Source: Anastrepha obliqua
Lineage: Eukaryota; Arthropoda; Insecta; Diptera; Tephritidae
Reading direction: 5' to 3'
Assembly (NCBI RefSeq): GCF_027943255.1
Contig: NC_072895.1
Coordinates: forward strand, 27,688,001 to 27,752,000
DNA length: 64,000 nt
The notes under the pieces were generated by a model that saw nothing but the letters and a program-made list of their open reading frames with translations, ran no database searches and had not been told where the DNA came from. How positions within the stretch are numbered: position 1 is the stretch's first letter; each line of letters starts with the position of its first letter. The position numbers and the translations under genes are program-made. Below are positions 1-11,117 of this stretch, in pieces.

Positions 1-715
1 ATCATGGAATCGGAGTTGAATATCTCCAAAACATCGATTTATCGCATTTTAACTCATCATTTGGACTTACGAAAGGTCTGTGCACGTTTCATTCCGCACA
101 AGTTAACTGAGCACCAAAAATTGCTCAGAATTCAACATTCAAAAGATCTCATTAAAGAGGCGAGAAAAGACGAGAACTTCCTTTACAACGTTGCAACTGG
201 TGATGAAACGTGGTTTTTCCAACATGGACCTGAAACTAAGCGTCAAAGTGCCGAATGGAAGGCTCCAGGCGAGCCACCACCCAAAAAATCACGTTTAGAG
301 AAATCAAAAATCAAGACGAGGCTCTTTTGTTTTTAACATTCCAAGGGAATTGTCCACAAGGAGTTCGTACCAACGGGCCAAGCCGTCAATGCAATTTTCT
401 ATCTTGGCGTTTTGAAGCGGTTGTTGCAATGCATTCGTCAAATTCGCCCTGAATACCGCGAAGGAGGAAGCTGGCGCTTATTGCATGACAATCCACCTAT
501 TCGCTTGTTATGGCTTCCTGTGACTTCTACCTATTCGAAAAATTGCTTTTGGCTAGGAAAGGAAAACTTCTTGCGTTTGTAGAGGCCATCCAAGAGGCTT
601 GTACCGACATCCTGAATGACTTTCCGGTCAATGACCTGAAATACTCTTTCGAAAAGCTTTTAGATCGCGAAAAACAGTGTATTGAGGCCAGAAGTTATCA
701 GAGAAAAGTTTCTTT
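1..715 (+). pseudogene. mariner transposase relic, 5-prime part outside window
   Basis: Remains of a mariner-family DDD transposase, the enzyme that cuts and pastes the element at TA sites. Visible in order: the second helix-turn-helix and linker (KVCARFIPHKL), the first catalytic Asp in GDETW (codon 202-204), the ETKRQSAEW motif, the second Asp in LHDNPP (487-489) and the third in CDFYLF (522-524). The reading frame shifts near 305-330. The second and third Asp codons are only 35 nt apart instead of about 105, so roughly 70 bp are deleted between them. The tail LLDREKQCIEAR is the usual mariner C-terminus. No 3-prime inverted repeat is evident. Same general type as the copy at 9734-10951. 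Certainly non-functional. Confidence 0.9.
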
Positions 716-3171
716 CGTTTTTATTTTAGCTCAATTTTGTTTATTTTGGACTTCACCTTTTATATTTAAAAACTCTCAGTTTTGAAGACAGATCTAGACG
801 AGGAACCAACTCTGGAAGCACAGCCTATATGGGAAGCCTTGACCTCCCACAGGATTACCAAAATAATGCTACGAATTTGCAACACGAAAACAACCAACTT
901 TATTTTATTAACCCCAAGGAAGGGTTGGAGTACTGACGGGATATTGCCACTGCGCTGCTTTAGGCCGAACTCGTTACAACTGCCTGGGATTGGTATACTT
1001 TTCATCTCTTAAGGATATCGCTGACAAAAATTTATTCATGAACAATGTTTAACATGACGCCAACAACATGGTAACACTACAGACCAAGGCGAATCTATTG
1101 AAGGTGGTATCGGTAAATCAGCTGATATGTTTTTTTTTTCTTTCGCCGTGACCGTGTGGCTGTCAGCCCAGAATGAAACAAGGCGAATTCGTTCTTTGTT
1201 TTCTACTTTGCCAATACTTTGCTTTGACAATTAAACGGACAAAACATTGTTGTTGGTCTATTGCCAACACCTTTAATGAATGTGCTTTAACTACAGACCC
1301 TTGTGGTCTATGTGAGATCTATGAAGATCCGACAGATATACCGAACCTTATTTTATGTGGATTTCTATCTAATAAATTAAATATACATTTTTCAATAAAA
1401 CCATTCATATTTTATTATAATTCAAGTACTACAGCAGTACTCGTGATGCCCGATAAGGATTATTGCTGCGTTGTTTGCACTTTTCGGCTGGAAGATGAGT
1501 AGCGAAGTAGTTCGTAATTGACGAAATAGTGCACCATTACTGTATTACTGCGCTGAGTATAAAAATGTGATTTTGGTGAGCCCAGCAGAAATTCGATTGT
1601 AGTCAAAAATAGCGATGAAAAATAAAAGCAATTTATATGATTTATCGTTTTGTTTGTTGGTTGTTGCAACAATGAGAAGGTCAAAAGTCAAACTATGCCA
1701 ACGCGCAACGCGCAACGCCGCATGACAGTTGAACATTAACCGAAACGATTGCAACAGTTCAACTCAACAGCAACAACAAGTAGGCTGAACTCATAACACG
1801 AGTGAATTTGAACAACCATTCAAGCACACTCGTACTCACACACTTATAAATGCATACGAGTATATGTGTGTTGTTGTATATGTACATATGTATGTATGTG
1901 CTCGTATATTTTATTGGTGCATATCATAAGTTTACCCTACATTCGTGTATTTTTAATTTTACGGAAAAAGCAATAAAAATACACACTCGTGTAATAAAAA
2001 TCAGCTAAACAAAAAAAAAAAAAAACTGAAAAACTACCAGCTGATAGAGCAACTGCGCCTCACAAACTGGCAAGTGCATGGGTGTGTGTATGTGTGTATG
2101 TGCTCAGTGACGAAGGAGCAAGAGAAGGGGACAGCAGCTCATGTATAGTAATTGCTACTATGCGCAGCTAACTGATTAGCTGTTTGTCTGTAAATTGTCT
2201 GTCTGTGCGTCTATGCGCCCGATCGTCTGCCAGCCTGTCTATCAGCGTGCAAGTGCAAGCTCATGTCAGCGCGCTAAGTCAACTAGACGACAAAGGGGTG
2301 CTTGACGTTGGTTTTCGCAGTCTAAAAGTATTTACAACGAAGCGCTTTCATTGTGTGCGTATGCATTTGTGTATGTGTATTTGATTGTGCATTAGCGTAT
2401 TTATGGCGGTGGCACAATGGGGGAAACCTTGAAACCATGGAATATGAATAAAAATATAAAATATATAACGCTAAAAGGGATGTCCTTCCCCCTCAAGTTC
2501 TCAGCTTCAAATATTGACGAATAACAAAACTGTGAATTTTAGAGCTTTGAGCATTGCACGTGCTATATATGTATGACTATATATGTATGTATAAGTGTTT
2601 GTGTGTGTGTGAATGCGAGAGCATTTAATCGAATAACAATGCCTCGATGCGACACTTTGCACTGGAACGCTGATATTGATTTCAGCAGCCGAATTAACAT
2701 TGCATTTGCGTGGAGGGGCGCACGAAGGACCCCGCATTCGTGTGAGTTGCTTAATTGCTGAAAGTGTGATAATTTGCCACATTAGCGTCCGCCCAAAGAT
2801 TAATAACAACAATAATACTGCGAATTGGAATATGGAGTGGCGGCGAGACAAGGGGAACAGCTACACCACAACACAAACGGATGGCTGGCGTAGCGCAACA
2901 GTGGAATGTAATATAACAACAAAAACATCGAAACTGCTGACACATGCAAATAGCATCACAACAATGGCGAACGAAAATTTGGATTTTCGGGGAAGGCGGC
3001 GCATATGAACGGCATTTGTGCTATTGCGTTCTTCTGTATTTTTATTTACATTTCTTTCTTTGTTTATAGCCTTTAAAAAAATAAGTTCGTTACGAAGAAA
3101 AAGGTCAATGGGGCTCAGTGGACGTACATAGAAAATCCCCCGGCGCTTCATCAAACTTGAGTATGGGAATA
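716..3171. other. spacer without recognisable gene
   Basis: No protein or RNA gene can be supported here. Open frames such as 782-1012 (+), 1173-1502 (+) and 2507-2851 (-) show no recognisable motif or convincing composition. The stretch has poly-T and poly-A runs (1130, 2010) and short TATG/GTGT microsatellites (about 1855-1900, 2075-2105 and 2570-2620), typical of dipteran intergenic or intronic DNA. A host regulatory role cannot be excluded. Confidence 0.5.
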
Positions 3172-4800
3172 TACATTCATGTGAAAATTAATAGGGACAC
3201 GACCTTTGAAAAATTTCAAAACATAACTCTGCTTCAGCTTTACTAAATTGTACGAGGTTATTTGTGTGATTGCTTGCTGGGATGCCGTTGAAGTAAAACA
3301 CCGTTATCAAAGCAAAAACTTTTTGCGTCGTTTCATAATTTTTGATCATTTTCTGAAGTGAGTTTAATTTAGTGTGTGCGAAATAATAGGGCCACGAAAA
3401 TTAAATTAATATTTATTCAAAAATACTGAGGATTTTAAAGAACTACAAAGAATAAAAGTATTATATAAAAGATAGAGTGTGTGCATAAATTAAAGAGATA
3501 AGCAAATAATACAATTTATTCAACCGTAATGGGCAGAGGAAAACATTGCAGCGTCCAGCTTCGAGAGCAGATAAAAGCATTGCGAAAAAAGGAACTTTCA
3601 TATAGACAGATAGCCGAAATATTGAACTGTTCTAAGAGAATGGTAGAAAATGCCGTAAAATACACGCCTCATAAGGAAACACATGGACAAAAAAACAAAT
3701 ATATCTCCAAGTCTTGAAAACAATATAGTGAGATATGTTAAAAAGAACCCCTTTGCAACCGCAACTAATATTAAAAGTGAATTTTCCTTAAATGTCGGCA
3801 CATCTACTATTCGCAAAAGAATAATTGAAAAAAATCTAGAGTCAAAAAGACCACGTAAAGTACCTCTTCTGTCGAAAAACAATATTACTTAAGGGTTATT
3901 TTTTGCGAACAAGCATATCAACTGGTCACTGCAGAAATGGCGGAATATCCTGTGGTCGGATGAGTCTAAATTTAATATGTTTTATCCTGACTGTGGTTCC
4001 CAACACGTTCGCAGGACAGTGAACACCGCTTTCAAACCGCAATATACAATTAAAACCATCAAACATGGTGGAGGCTCAATTATGGTATGGGGATGTTTCT
4101 CCTACCAAGGTGTTGGTCCGGTATACCGAATCGAGGAGAAAATAACAGCGGCGACTTATTGTACTATTTTAAATGAGGTAATGCTGCCTTATACTGAGGA
4201 TAATATGCCATTTCGATGAGTGTTTCAGCAAGACAACGATCCGAAGTACACATCGAAGCTGGCCAAGAAATGGTTCACCAATATAAAAATAAACATACTG
4301 GATTGGCCTTCTCAATCACCGGATCTAAATCCTATTGAGAACTTGTGGCAACATGTAAAGGTAGCTTTGAGAGGGAAAAAAGCGACCAACAAAGGCCAAC
4401 TCTGGTCAATAATAAAGGAAGCTGGGAAAGTATTCCTCAGGCCACATACCAGAAGTTGGTTGACTCCATACCTCGATAGTGCATGGCTGTTATACAAAGC
4501 AAAGGCTGTGCCACAAAATATTAAAAAGCGAAAATAATTTAATTTATAAACAATTTATAAATGTTGAACTTTTGTAGCTGTCCCTATTTTTTTTCACAGC
4601 GTGAAATAACTTCAGCTTTTAAAATTTTGTTTATTTTTATTGTTTGCAAAGAATTTGAGTATTTTATTTTATTATTTTTAAGCTATATTATTGGCCTATT
4701 TAAAAATAAAACACTAACCTGAAATAACAGAAAATAATGGTTTTATTTGTATTCGTATGAAATATTTCTGTGTGACCTTATTATTTTTTACATAACTGTA
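3172..4800 (+). mobile_element. Tc1-like transposon with long IR/DR termini
   Basis: An apparently full-length element of about 1.63 kb bounded by TA dinucleotides (3172-3173 and 4799-4800). The outer ends match as inverted repeats: TACATTCATGTGAAAATTAA on the left and, on the minus strand of the right end, TACAGTTATGTAAAAAATAA. A second copy of the AATAGGGNCACG motif lies inside each end (about 3384-3400 left, about 4578-4600 right), giving inverted repeats of about 230 bp with paired direct-repeat transposase sites. This IR/DR layout is known from Minos and other Tc1-type elements. It encloses one broken transposase gene (3529-4537). The subfamily is not identified. Confidence 0.85.
3529..4537 (+). 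pseudogene. Tc1-like DD34E transposase, broken
   Basis: Starts at ATG 3529 with a paired-type helix-turn-helix (LRKKELSYRQIAEILNC). The frame then shifts by one near the A-rich run at 3690-3700 and continues with the second HTH (SEFSLNVGTSTIRKRI). Two in-frame stops follow, TAA at 3890-3892 and TGA at 4217-4219, the latter where the family has Trp before QQDND. The catalytic triad is intact: Asp in WSDESKF (3959-3961), Asp in QQDNDPKYTS (4232-4234) and Glu in SPDLNPIENLW (4337-4339), with exactly 34 residues between the last two. Length about 335 residues, normal for Tc1. It would have catalysed cut-and-paste at TA. The three lesions make it inactive. Confidence 0.9.
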
Positions 4801-4977
4801 TGTATGTCAATGTGCGAGTGTGCGTGAGAGTTGAAAATAAAAATTTGAGAAACGAAAAATAATATGTAAAATGAAGCACGTAACCGGGTCATAGGATGTT
4901 TAAAAAAATAGTGTATAAAGAAATACGAAATTATTGATTTATTGATAAAAAACTACACTAAAAGAAATAAAATTTGC

Positions 4978-5736
4978 TTAAGGGGTTATATACCTTGTGT
5001 TTTTCAAAAAAATCAAAATAAATTTTATTTCTTTATCGTAAAGTACAATCCCTTGAGAACATTTTCCAAAAATTTCATAGAGATCTGAGCAATAGATCGA
5101 AAGTTACAGCGTTTTAAATTGTGCGTCGTCACGTCCTGAGCGTACGGCCTCATGCGGCGCTTGAAACTTTAAACGCGATTATCTCAAAAACGTGTTTTTC
5201 CAAAAATACTTTTGCGGTGGACGCGATTGCAAAAAAAGTATTCAACCGATTTTTATAATTTTTTTTTTTAAATTGTTCGTAATTGATGTCGCCTCTTAGT
5301 GAACGATCAACTTTTTATGTATAAATTTTTATTTTGCAGATATGAATTTTTTAATGCCAATTTTAGGACTGTAGAAGTGGAGTTTTTTAAAAACATGTTC
5401 CTATTTTCACAAAAATCAAAATATTTAATATATTGATCGTTCACTAAGAAGATATAACCCTATACTAATGAAATCTTTTCGATTTTTTGATTTCAGTTGA
5501 CTTGGTGGACTTGAATCGCGTCCACCGCAAGCCTCTTCCAAAAAAAGGGTCTTGGGGGAAAACGCCATAACTCCGCCATTTTTAAATATTTTTACACAAA
5601 CAAAGCCTTTTTTTTCTTTAAACATTGTAATATCCAATAATAAAAACTTTTATACAATAAAATTATTGCTACATATCTTAAAAAAAAACCCAACTTTCGC
5701 TAATTTCACCGGACCACAAGGTATATAACCCCTTAA
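4978..5736. repeat. TTAA-bounded fold-back element (hairpin family, copy 1)
   Basis: The two ends are a perfect inverted repeat of 22 bp beginning TTAAGGGGTTATATACCTTG at 4978 and ending as its complement at 5736. TTAA at both tips fits a piggyBac-type target site. Internally, GCCTCTTAGTGAACGATCA (5291) is mirrored by TGATCGTTCACTAAG (5436), so inner arms pair as well. There is no coding capacity. The interior contains the phrase 'AACGCG..TCTCAAAAACG..CAACCGATTTTTATAATTTT', which recurs in diverged form in the repeats at 20335, 30328 and 51049. Confidence 0.75.
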
Positions 5737-6225
5737 TCTAGATACTGAGGGTCTCTGAATAAGAGCTCGTACCAATTTGTTCTTGGGCACGGAAATACGG
5801 GGAGTCTTGTGGTGGTTGTGGCTGAACACTTTATTCCACTACGTCCACTATGATCATGCTAAGATATCACAGTCATGCGTTTGCGGTCTCAATCACGATG
5901 AAACGGCAACAAATTGATTGGGAAAGTAAAGCCCAACAGCGACAACAGCAGCAGCATACCACCACCGGAGACGAACTTCTTTAGGCAAACAAACAATCGA
6001 ACAGACGCTTGCGATAAGCACTCACTACAGTATCAGACAGATTGCAGACGATGTATCATTTACTCCAAAAAGACTAAGGATGAAATGGACATTACCGAAG
6101 GCATGGAGTATCCATACTCCCACAAGAGCGGAACCTGGATGCAGGTAGTTGCTGTGTCAGCAGACATAAATGGGGCTCCATTCTGATGTAATATCTTTAA
6201 GTTTATTTGTTTTTTTCCCCCTTCT
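5737..6225. other. spacer with an unrecognised 90-codon ORF
   Basis: Holds an open frame at 5914-6186 (+), starting MIGKVKPNSDNSSSIPPPET and ending at TGA after SADINGAPF. It is hydrophilic and rich in Ser, Thr, Asp and Lys, with two Cys in TDCRRC. I do not recognise it. It could be part of a retrotransposon ORF1 or chance. Confidence 0.25.
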
Positions 6226-6330
6226 TCACTCCACTCGGGAGCATAGGGCCTCGACAAGACTCAGTATTGCGTTGGTTTCGTTAATCTATTTTGCTTTCTG
6301 GCAGGGTGAATGATTAGCCATATTTTTAGG
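6226..6330 (-). repeat. LINE 3-prime tail fragment, copy 1 of 3
   Basis: On the minus strand this reads AGCAAAATAGATTAACGAAA, CCAACGCAA, then TCTTGTCGAGGCCCTATGCT and an A-rich tail. The same text occurs at 12882-13011 (+) and 26035-26135 (-). I associate it with the 3-prime end of a dipteran non-LTR retrotransposon. The copy at 12870-13023 carries an A-tail and target-site duplication, which supports a retroposed origin. Confidence 0.6.
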
Positions 6331-6367
6331 TACCGAAGTGGAATGTAGTCAAGCTGGAGGATTATTA

Positions 6368-7289
6368 TAAAGGGTGGTTAAACTTCAAGGCCCGATGTTG
6401 AATGTGGACCACACCTAAACGTTAAGTTTTTTTCCGCATTTCATTTGACATTTTTCAATTTCAGACTAACTCAATTTGAACCATGGAAAGATACACAATC
6501 GAGCAACGCGTTAAAGTCATTCAGGCTTATTATGAAAACGGACGTTCAAATCAAAATGCATATCGCGCACTTCGTGAAGAAAATCATCTTCAGTGATGAG
6601 GCACACTTTCACCTCAGTGGATTTGCCAATAAGCAGAATTGCTACATTTGGGCGAATGATAATCCAAGAGTGATTGCCGAAAAACCAATGCACCCACAAA
6701 GAGTGTCTGTTTGGAGCGGTTTATGGGCCGGCGGCATCATTGGGCCGTATTTTTTCCAAAATGAGGCCGGTCAAGCAGTTACTGTGAATAGTGTTCGCTA
6801 TCGTGAGATGATAACGAACTTTTTATGGGCCGAATTGGAAGATATGGATATGGACGATATGTGATTTCAACAGGACGGTGCCACTTGTCACACAGCTAAC
6901 GAAACAATGGCTCTTTTGCGCGAAAAATTTGATGGCCGAATAATCTCACGTCGCGGCGATGTCAATTGACCGCCAAGATCATGTGATTTGACACCGTTGG
7001 ACTTCTTTCTTTGGGGTTATTTGAAAGGAAAGGTGTACGTCGATAAGCCAGCAACAATTAACGGCATAGAACCTCAATTATGCCTCAGCGTCATCGAAAA
7101 TTTGGACCATCGGATGGAGGTGTGCCGCCGAGGCCGCCGAGGCCGCGGTAGCCATTTGGCCAATATTTTCTTCCGTGCGTAATTGAGTCATACCAATATT
7201 ATCATAATAGAGAGAAATGACAATAATTTCCTAAAAAAATTGTATTTTATTCAAAATCAACACCGGCCCTTGAAACTTAACCACCGTTA
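6368..7289 (+). mobile_element. rosa-type (DD41D) mariner, internally deleted, copy 1
   Basis: Ends are inverted repeats: GGTGGTTAAACTTCAAGG at the left and, on the minus strand of the right end, GGTGGTTAAGTTTCAAGG, followed by shared CCG.TGTTGA. TA dinucleotides flank at 6368-6369 and 7288-7289. At about 920 bp it is shorter than a full element (about 1.3 kb) because the middle of the transposase is deleted. It belongs to the same lineage as 35611-36430 and 52168-53122. Confidence 0.85.
6483..7182 (+). pseudogene. rosa-type mariner transposase, deleted and interrupted
   Basis: Begins MERYTIEQRVKVIQAYYENG at 6483, the N-terminal HTH of the family. Near 6570 it jumps by deletion and frame change directly into the catalytic core (FVKKIIFSDEAHFHL). 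Catalytic Asp codons are at 6595-6597 (SDEAHF), 6874-6876 (QQDGATCHT) and 7000-7002 (PLDFFLWGY), with 41 residues between the last two, the DD41D signature of the rosa group. TGA replaces the expected Trp at 6862-6864 and at 6967-6969, and the C-terminal part is frameshifted with a short CCGCCGAGG duplication near 7125-7145. All three Asp remain, yet the protein cannot be made. Confidence 0.88.
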
Positions 7290-7640
7290 GTATTAGTGGG
7301 AGCACACGCGGGTGGGTGTGACGTCGCCTTTGATGGTGTTTATGACATTTTAATTTAAACCTCCTTCCAAAAAAAGAACACAGATATTACAGTCACCTCC
7401 GCTGGCTTTTAACTTCATTATTTGATAAACAGCAACGAAATATTTGATAATGAATTAAGTAGGTGACATTAGACCAACACAGGCTAGCACTGAGAACCAG
7501 ACTGAAAAAAGTACAACGAATAATCAACAACTTTGCTGTCATCTGATCGTAACATAAACAAGCCCAAGTGCTCTTGTCGACTCACATTAACGACAATTTC
7601 AAATAAAAGTTGAAAGTTTTGAAGACATTTTTTAAACTTT
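7290..7640. other. spacer, nothing recognised
   Basis: About 350 bp between the rosa mariner and the LINE derivative. No motif, repeat partner or coding potential seen. Confidence 0.4.
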
Positions 7641-7652
7641 TTTAAAATTCCT

Positions 7653-8453
7653 GTGAATTCTATATACAGTTTGGAAGTTCCAATTCACTTTGCCTTTATA
7701 GATATAGAGGGTGCTTTTAATAACGTTAAGACGGAGTTAATTGTCACTGCGTTAGATAGACTCGAGGTCAGATCTATCTGTCTCTGGATCTCGTCCCTGG
7801 TAGGCTGTAGGGAATGCAGAATGTTTGAGGATCGCGGCAGCGAGGGACATATCAAAATTTTTTCCGATAGTCAAGCCGTAATCAAGGCTCTGTGGACGCC
7901 ATGGTGCAGATCCAAATCGGTAAACTCCTGTAAGCAGATAAAATCTATTGGGTGTGCAAGTAGCAACTCTCGGATCTGGGTTTCAAGGCATAGGAACATA
8001 GAGGGAAATGAAATTGCTGATGAGCTTGTGAGGTAGTGATCGTCTGAACTGGTGTCAGATACCTCCTACCCGGTCATCGGCATCCCCTTGGCTGTTGTTA
8101 AAGGGGAATTGGACAACTTATTTCTCGGGAAAGCGCAGAAAAGATGGAGCTCCATTTCTTCATGTGCTATCTCGAAAACCCTGTGGCCCCAATGCAATAT
8201 ATGGAGGGCTCAGAAAGACATGGGGACTTTACGCTACTCAATTTCCGCACTCGTAGCTCGACGTTTTCTTACCGGTCATTGGACGATCGGCACACACGCA
8301 GAAAAGCTGGTGTGCCCATTTGATTCCCATTGCAAAAGCTGTGGGGACCTTTCAGAGAAGGATACTGTTGAGCACTTTTTCTATAAATGTTCGGGTTTGG
8401 CAGCTAGACGATTAAGATCACTGGGTGCTCCTTTCTTCGACAGCCTGGGCTAG
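7653..8453 (+). pseudogene. LINE pol deletion derivative (RT stub joined to RNase H)
   Basis: A non-LTR retrotransposon pol remnant. The opening residues carry a reverse-transcriptase motif (FIDIEGAFNNV), but after about 45 codons the frame runs straight into an RNase H domain (IFSDSQAVIKAL, then VSRHRNIEGNEIADELVR). The rest of the RT palm and thumb is therefore deleted in frame. Two consecutive stops, TAG TGA at 8034-8039, separate it from the C-terminal tail in the same frame, which ends in a Cys/His cluster (CKSCGDLSEKDTVEHFFYKC). Non-coding 3-prime LINE sequence seems to continue to about 8600. Pol would copy LINE RNA at the target. This copy cannot. Confidence 0.85.
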
Positions 8454-8600
8454 TGCGCCAACCTAAGTCTCATCAACTTTCTCCGTTACATCAAGCGCTC
8501 TGGGGTTGGCTGTACTTATCCTCCCATTGCAGGTCTCCTAATAGTAACAAAACGGCGCTTTAGTGCTACTTGGTGGTGCCAGTCTGGTACTTAACGACTT

Positions 8601-9587
8601 CACCTACTTACCTGCCTTGGAAGTTTAATTCGTAAAGATTTCGTTATGCACTGAACAATATTTTTATAAAAAATTAACGGAACAAATTTAGATTGAAAAA
8701 TTTTGCGAACCTTGTAAAAAGATAAAGTAGCTTAATAATGTTAGACCCTTGAGAGGAAGGCAGAAAAAACTAATATTGAAGTATCTAATATTTTTAATTT
8801 ATCCCCTGATTTTTTTTTTCTAAAGTCTGCATTTTTTCTGTGTGCAGCTTTTGAGTCACCGCACGCCAAGCAACAGAAATTGACGCGCTCACTGGAAAAT
8901 CTTGTGCGAATTCCGTTGTTTCTAAAACAAGAGAAACGAACAATGGATGGCGACTACCTTGTGTGTGTGCGTGTGCATGCGAATACTCGCATGCGACAAA
9001 AGTGAAGATATGTCACAGAAACACAAGCTGTGGTGGAACCTCAAGAGGACGACATTGAGGAGTAGCACAACCACGAATTGATGATAAAAGCAAACACATC
9101 AAAGTGATTTGTGTCAATATGCGCAGGCCGGCCACATACTCATGAACACAGACGAGTGTGAGCGGAAATTCAAATGAATAACTAAAGGATAACTCACCCC
9201 GTGAAGGCCACAATGAAGGCTAACACGATGGTTGTGTCAATAAAAGCATATGGGCCAAAAATAGATATGTAGAGAGAGCTGACTCGGCTGACTTCTTTTT
9301 CATTCAACATTTTTCAAATGTTTTCTGCTTTATTGGAAATAATAATTAAACTTTGCGAATAATTGTGAGATAGAACTTCATTCAAGTAGCTGTTTCGGTT
9401 GTCTCTGCAATAGACTCTGCTGACAATTCAATTTTCCGCATCTCCGGCTATATCTTACGAAGGGCTTCTGGCTTAATGATATGAAACGTTTCTGGGTTAT
9501 TCATATAAAATTTATCTTTAGCGACAACTCACACAAAAGTTTGATGCGATCTCATCCCAGCTCTGTGGGGTGCAATCGACATTGTTA
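8601..9587. other. spacer without recognisable gene
   Basis: AT-rich sequence with a short GTGTGTGCGTG run at 8960-8990. The open frame at 9013-9213 (-) has no recognisable motif. No repeat partner found in the window. Confidence 0.45.
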
Positions 9588-9733
9588 AGATGGGTGTTTG
9601 GCCAAGCTCCTCCTCCTATTTGTGGTGTGCGCCTTGATGTTGTTCAACAAATGGAGGGACCTACAGTTTCAAACCGACTCCGAACGGCAAATGGTTTTTT
9701 TATGAAGACCTTTTTCATGGCAGAAATACACAG

Positions 9734-10951
9734 TATGTTCAATAAATAACAGAACTTTTTATTTAAATCATGGAACACGTAGAGCTATCTATTAAACTTT
9801 GATCATATTGAAAAGTTACAAGCGTCAGCTTTCAACCGCAGCCAACTTCATGTAAATCGTTTGACAGGTTAAAAAGTTACGCGCCTTTTATTGACAGTAT
9901 GTTTCGTGCTTCTGTCGTAAAACTACAATGGAGCAAAGAGCAAATATTAAATTCTGTGTTAAACTTGGAAAAACATTTAGTGAGACGTGCGAATTGATGC
10001 AAAAAGTTTATGGTGATGATTGTTTAGCTCGTTCAAATGTATACTATATAATTGGTTTAAACGATTTAAAAATGGTCGTGAAGATTTTAATGATGATGAA
10101 AGACCTTGTCGTCCAGAAGCAAGTAATCGTGCTGAATTGGTGGAAAAAGTCCGCGAAATCATTGCTGTTGACGGAAATTTCACTGTAAGAATGTTGGCTG
10201 AAGAATTAAATTCATCTACTGGTATTATTTGGAAAATTTTAACTGCCGATTTCGGTAAAAGAAAGGTTTGTGCACGCTTTGTTCCACACCAATTAAATGA
10301 AGATAAAAAAATCGCTCGTGTAGAGCATTGTAAAGACATCATTTCAACGGCTGAAAACGATCCAGGTTTTCTTGATTCGATCATAATTGCGGCTTCAGAT
10401 GGCAAGAATCAAAACAATGTTGATCACGTTCTACGATTCCAAGGGTATTGCACACAAGGAATTTGTTGCAGAAGGTCAAACTATTAATGGAGAATACTAT
10501 TTACAAGTTTTACATCGTTTGTGGTCAAGAATTGTTCGTGTAAGACCTGAATATCCAGAGGGGAAACCGCTGTTTTTATTGCATGATAATGCACCACTTC
10601 ACAAAACCAAAAATGTTCGTGAATTTTTGATGCAAAAACATATTTGTGTCATCGACCACCCTCCGTATTCTCCTGATCTATCACCATGCGACTATTTACT
10701 GTTCCCTAAATTGAAAGCTGACATGAAAGGTGCGTTTTATGATGATATTCCAGCCATTCAAGCAGCCGTGACACAGGTGTTAAAGAACATTCCCTTAGAT
10801 GACACAAAAAAGTCCATGCAGAAATTGGTTGATCGTTCTGAACGTTGTATCGGGTTAAATGGAGACTATTTTGAATAAAAAAAAAACTTTCAAACACAGT
10901 ACGATACGTGTTTTATTCTACATCTGAAAAGTTATGTTATTTATTGAACAA
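9734..10951 (+). mobile_element. mariner inserted in a SINE
   Basis: About 1.22 kb with inverted ends: TGTTCAATAAATAACAGAAC on the left mirrored by GTTATTTATTGAACA on the right (10936-10950). TA lies at the left edge (9734-9735). The right-hand TA looks mutated to AG. The flanks on both sides are consecutive parts of one SINE, which fixes the boundaries independently. Contains one transposase gene remnant. Confidence 0.87.
9928..10878 (+). pseudogene. mariner transposase, first catalytic region deleted
   Basis: Starts MEQRANIKFCVKLGKTFSET at 9928. A one-base frameshift near 10050 moves to the frame reading WFKRFKNGREDFNDDERPCR, which covers the HTH and linker up to KVCARFVPHQLNEDKK. Near 10385 about 100 bp are missing, removing the GDETW motif with the first catalytic Asp and shifting frame again. 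The remaining core is good: LLHDNAPLH, then HPPYSPDLSPCDYLLFPKL with 34 residues between the two Asp. C-terminus RCIGLNGDYFE then TAA at 10876-10878. It is less decayed than most copies here, which suggests a younger insertion, but it is not functional. Confidence 0.9.
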
Positions 10952-11117
10952 GAACTGTGTACAGTCGGAGGTTTCCCATTGCCTGCCGAGGGGCGACCGC
11001 TATTAGAAAAAACTTCTTCTTCGTTTTGATATTTTTCCGAGATTCGAACCTACGTTCTCTCTGAATTCCGAATGGTAGTCACGCACCAACCCATTTGGCT
11101 ATGGCGGCCGCCGCCGG

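Larger units (their letters stand above)
9588..11117 (-). mobile_element. tRNA-derived SINE split by a mariner
   Basis: Reading the minus strand from 11117: GCCATAGCCAAATGGGTTGG (A-box-like), a long variable-arm-like stretch, then GGTTCGAATCTC (B box), then a body including CTAATAGCGGTCGCC and CGGCAGGCAATGGGAAACC. The body is interrupted at 10951 by a mariner and resumes at 9733 with TATTTCTGCCATGAAAAAGG, ending GGCCAAACACCCA near 9590. Without the mariner it is about 310 bp. A and B boxes are the internal pol III promoter. The long variable arm suggests a Ser- or Leu-type tRNA ancestor. Other copies: 24375-24690, 35947-36203, 39897-40070 and a fragment at 31440-31492. Confidence 0.85.

Noticed and set aside
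1040..1330. Possible third member of the inverted-repeat family at 32655 and 53808 (AAATCAGCTGATAT near 1110)
   Set aside because: Only about 12 bases of a common palindromic word match. The characteristic GGCTCTGAGCGAAT is absent.
4978..5736. Fold-back copy 1 as a host microRNA-like hairpin gene
   Set aside because: TTAA-bounded tips and dispersed relatives fit a mobile repeat better. There is no evidence for processing.
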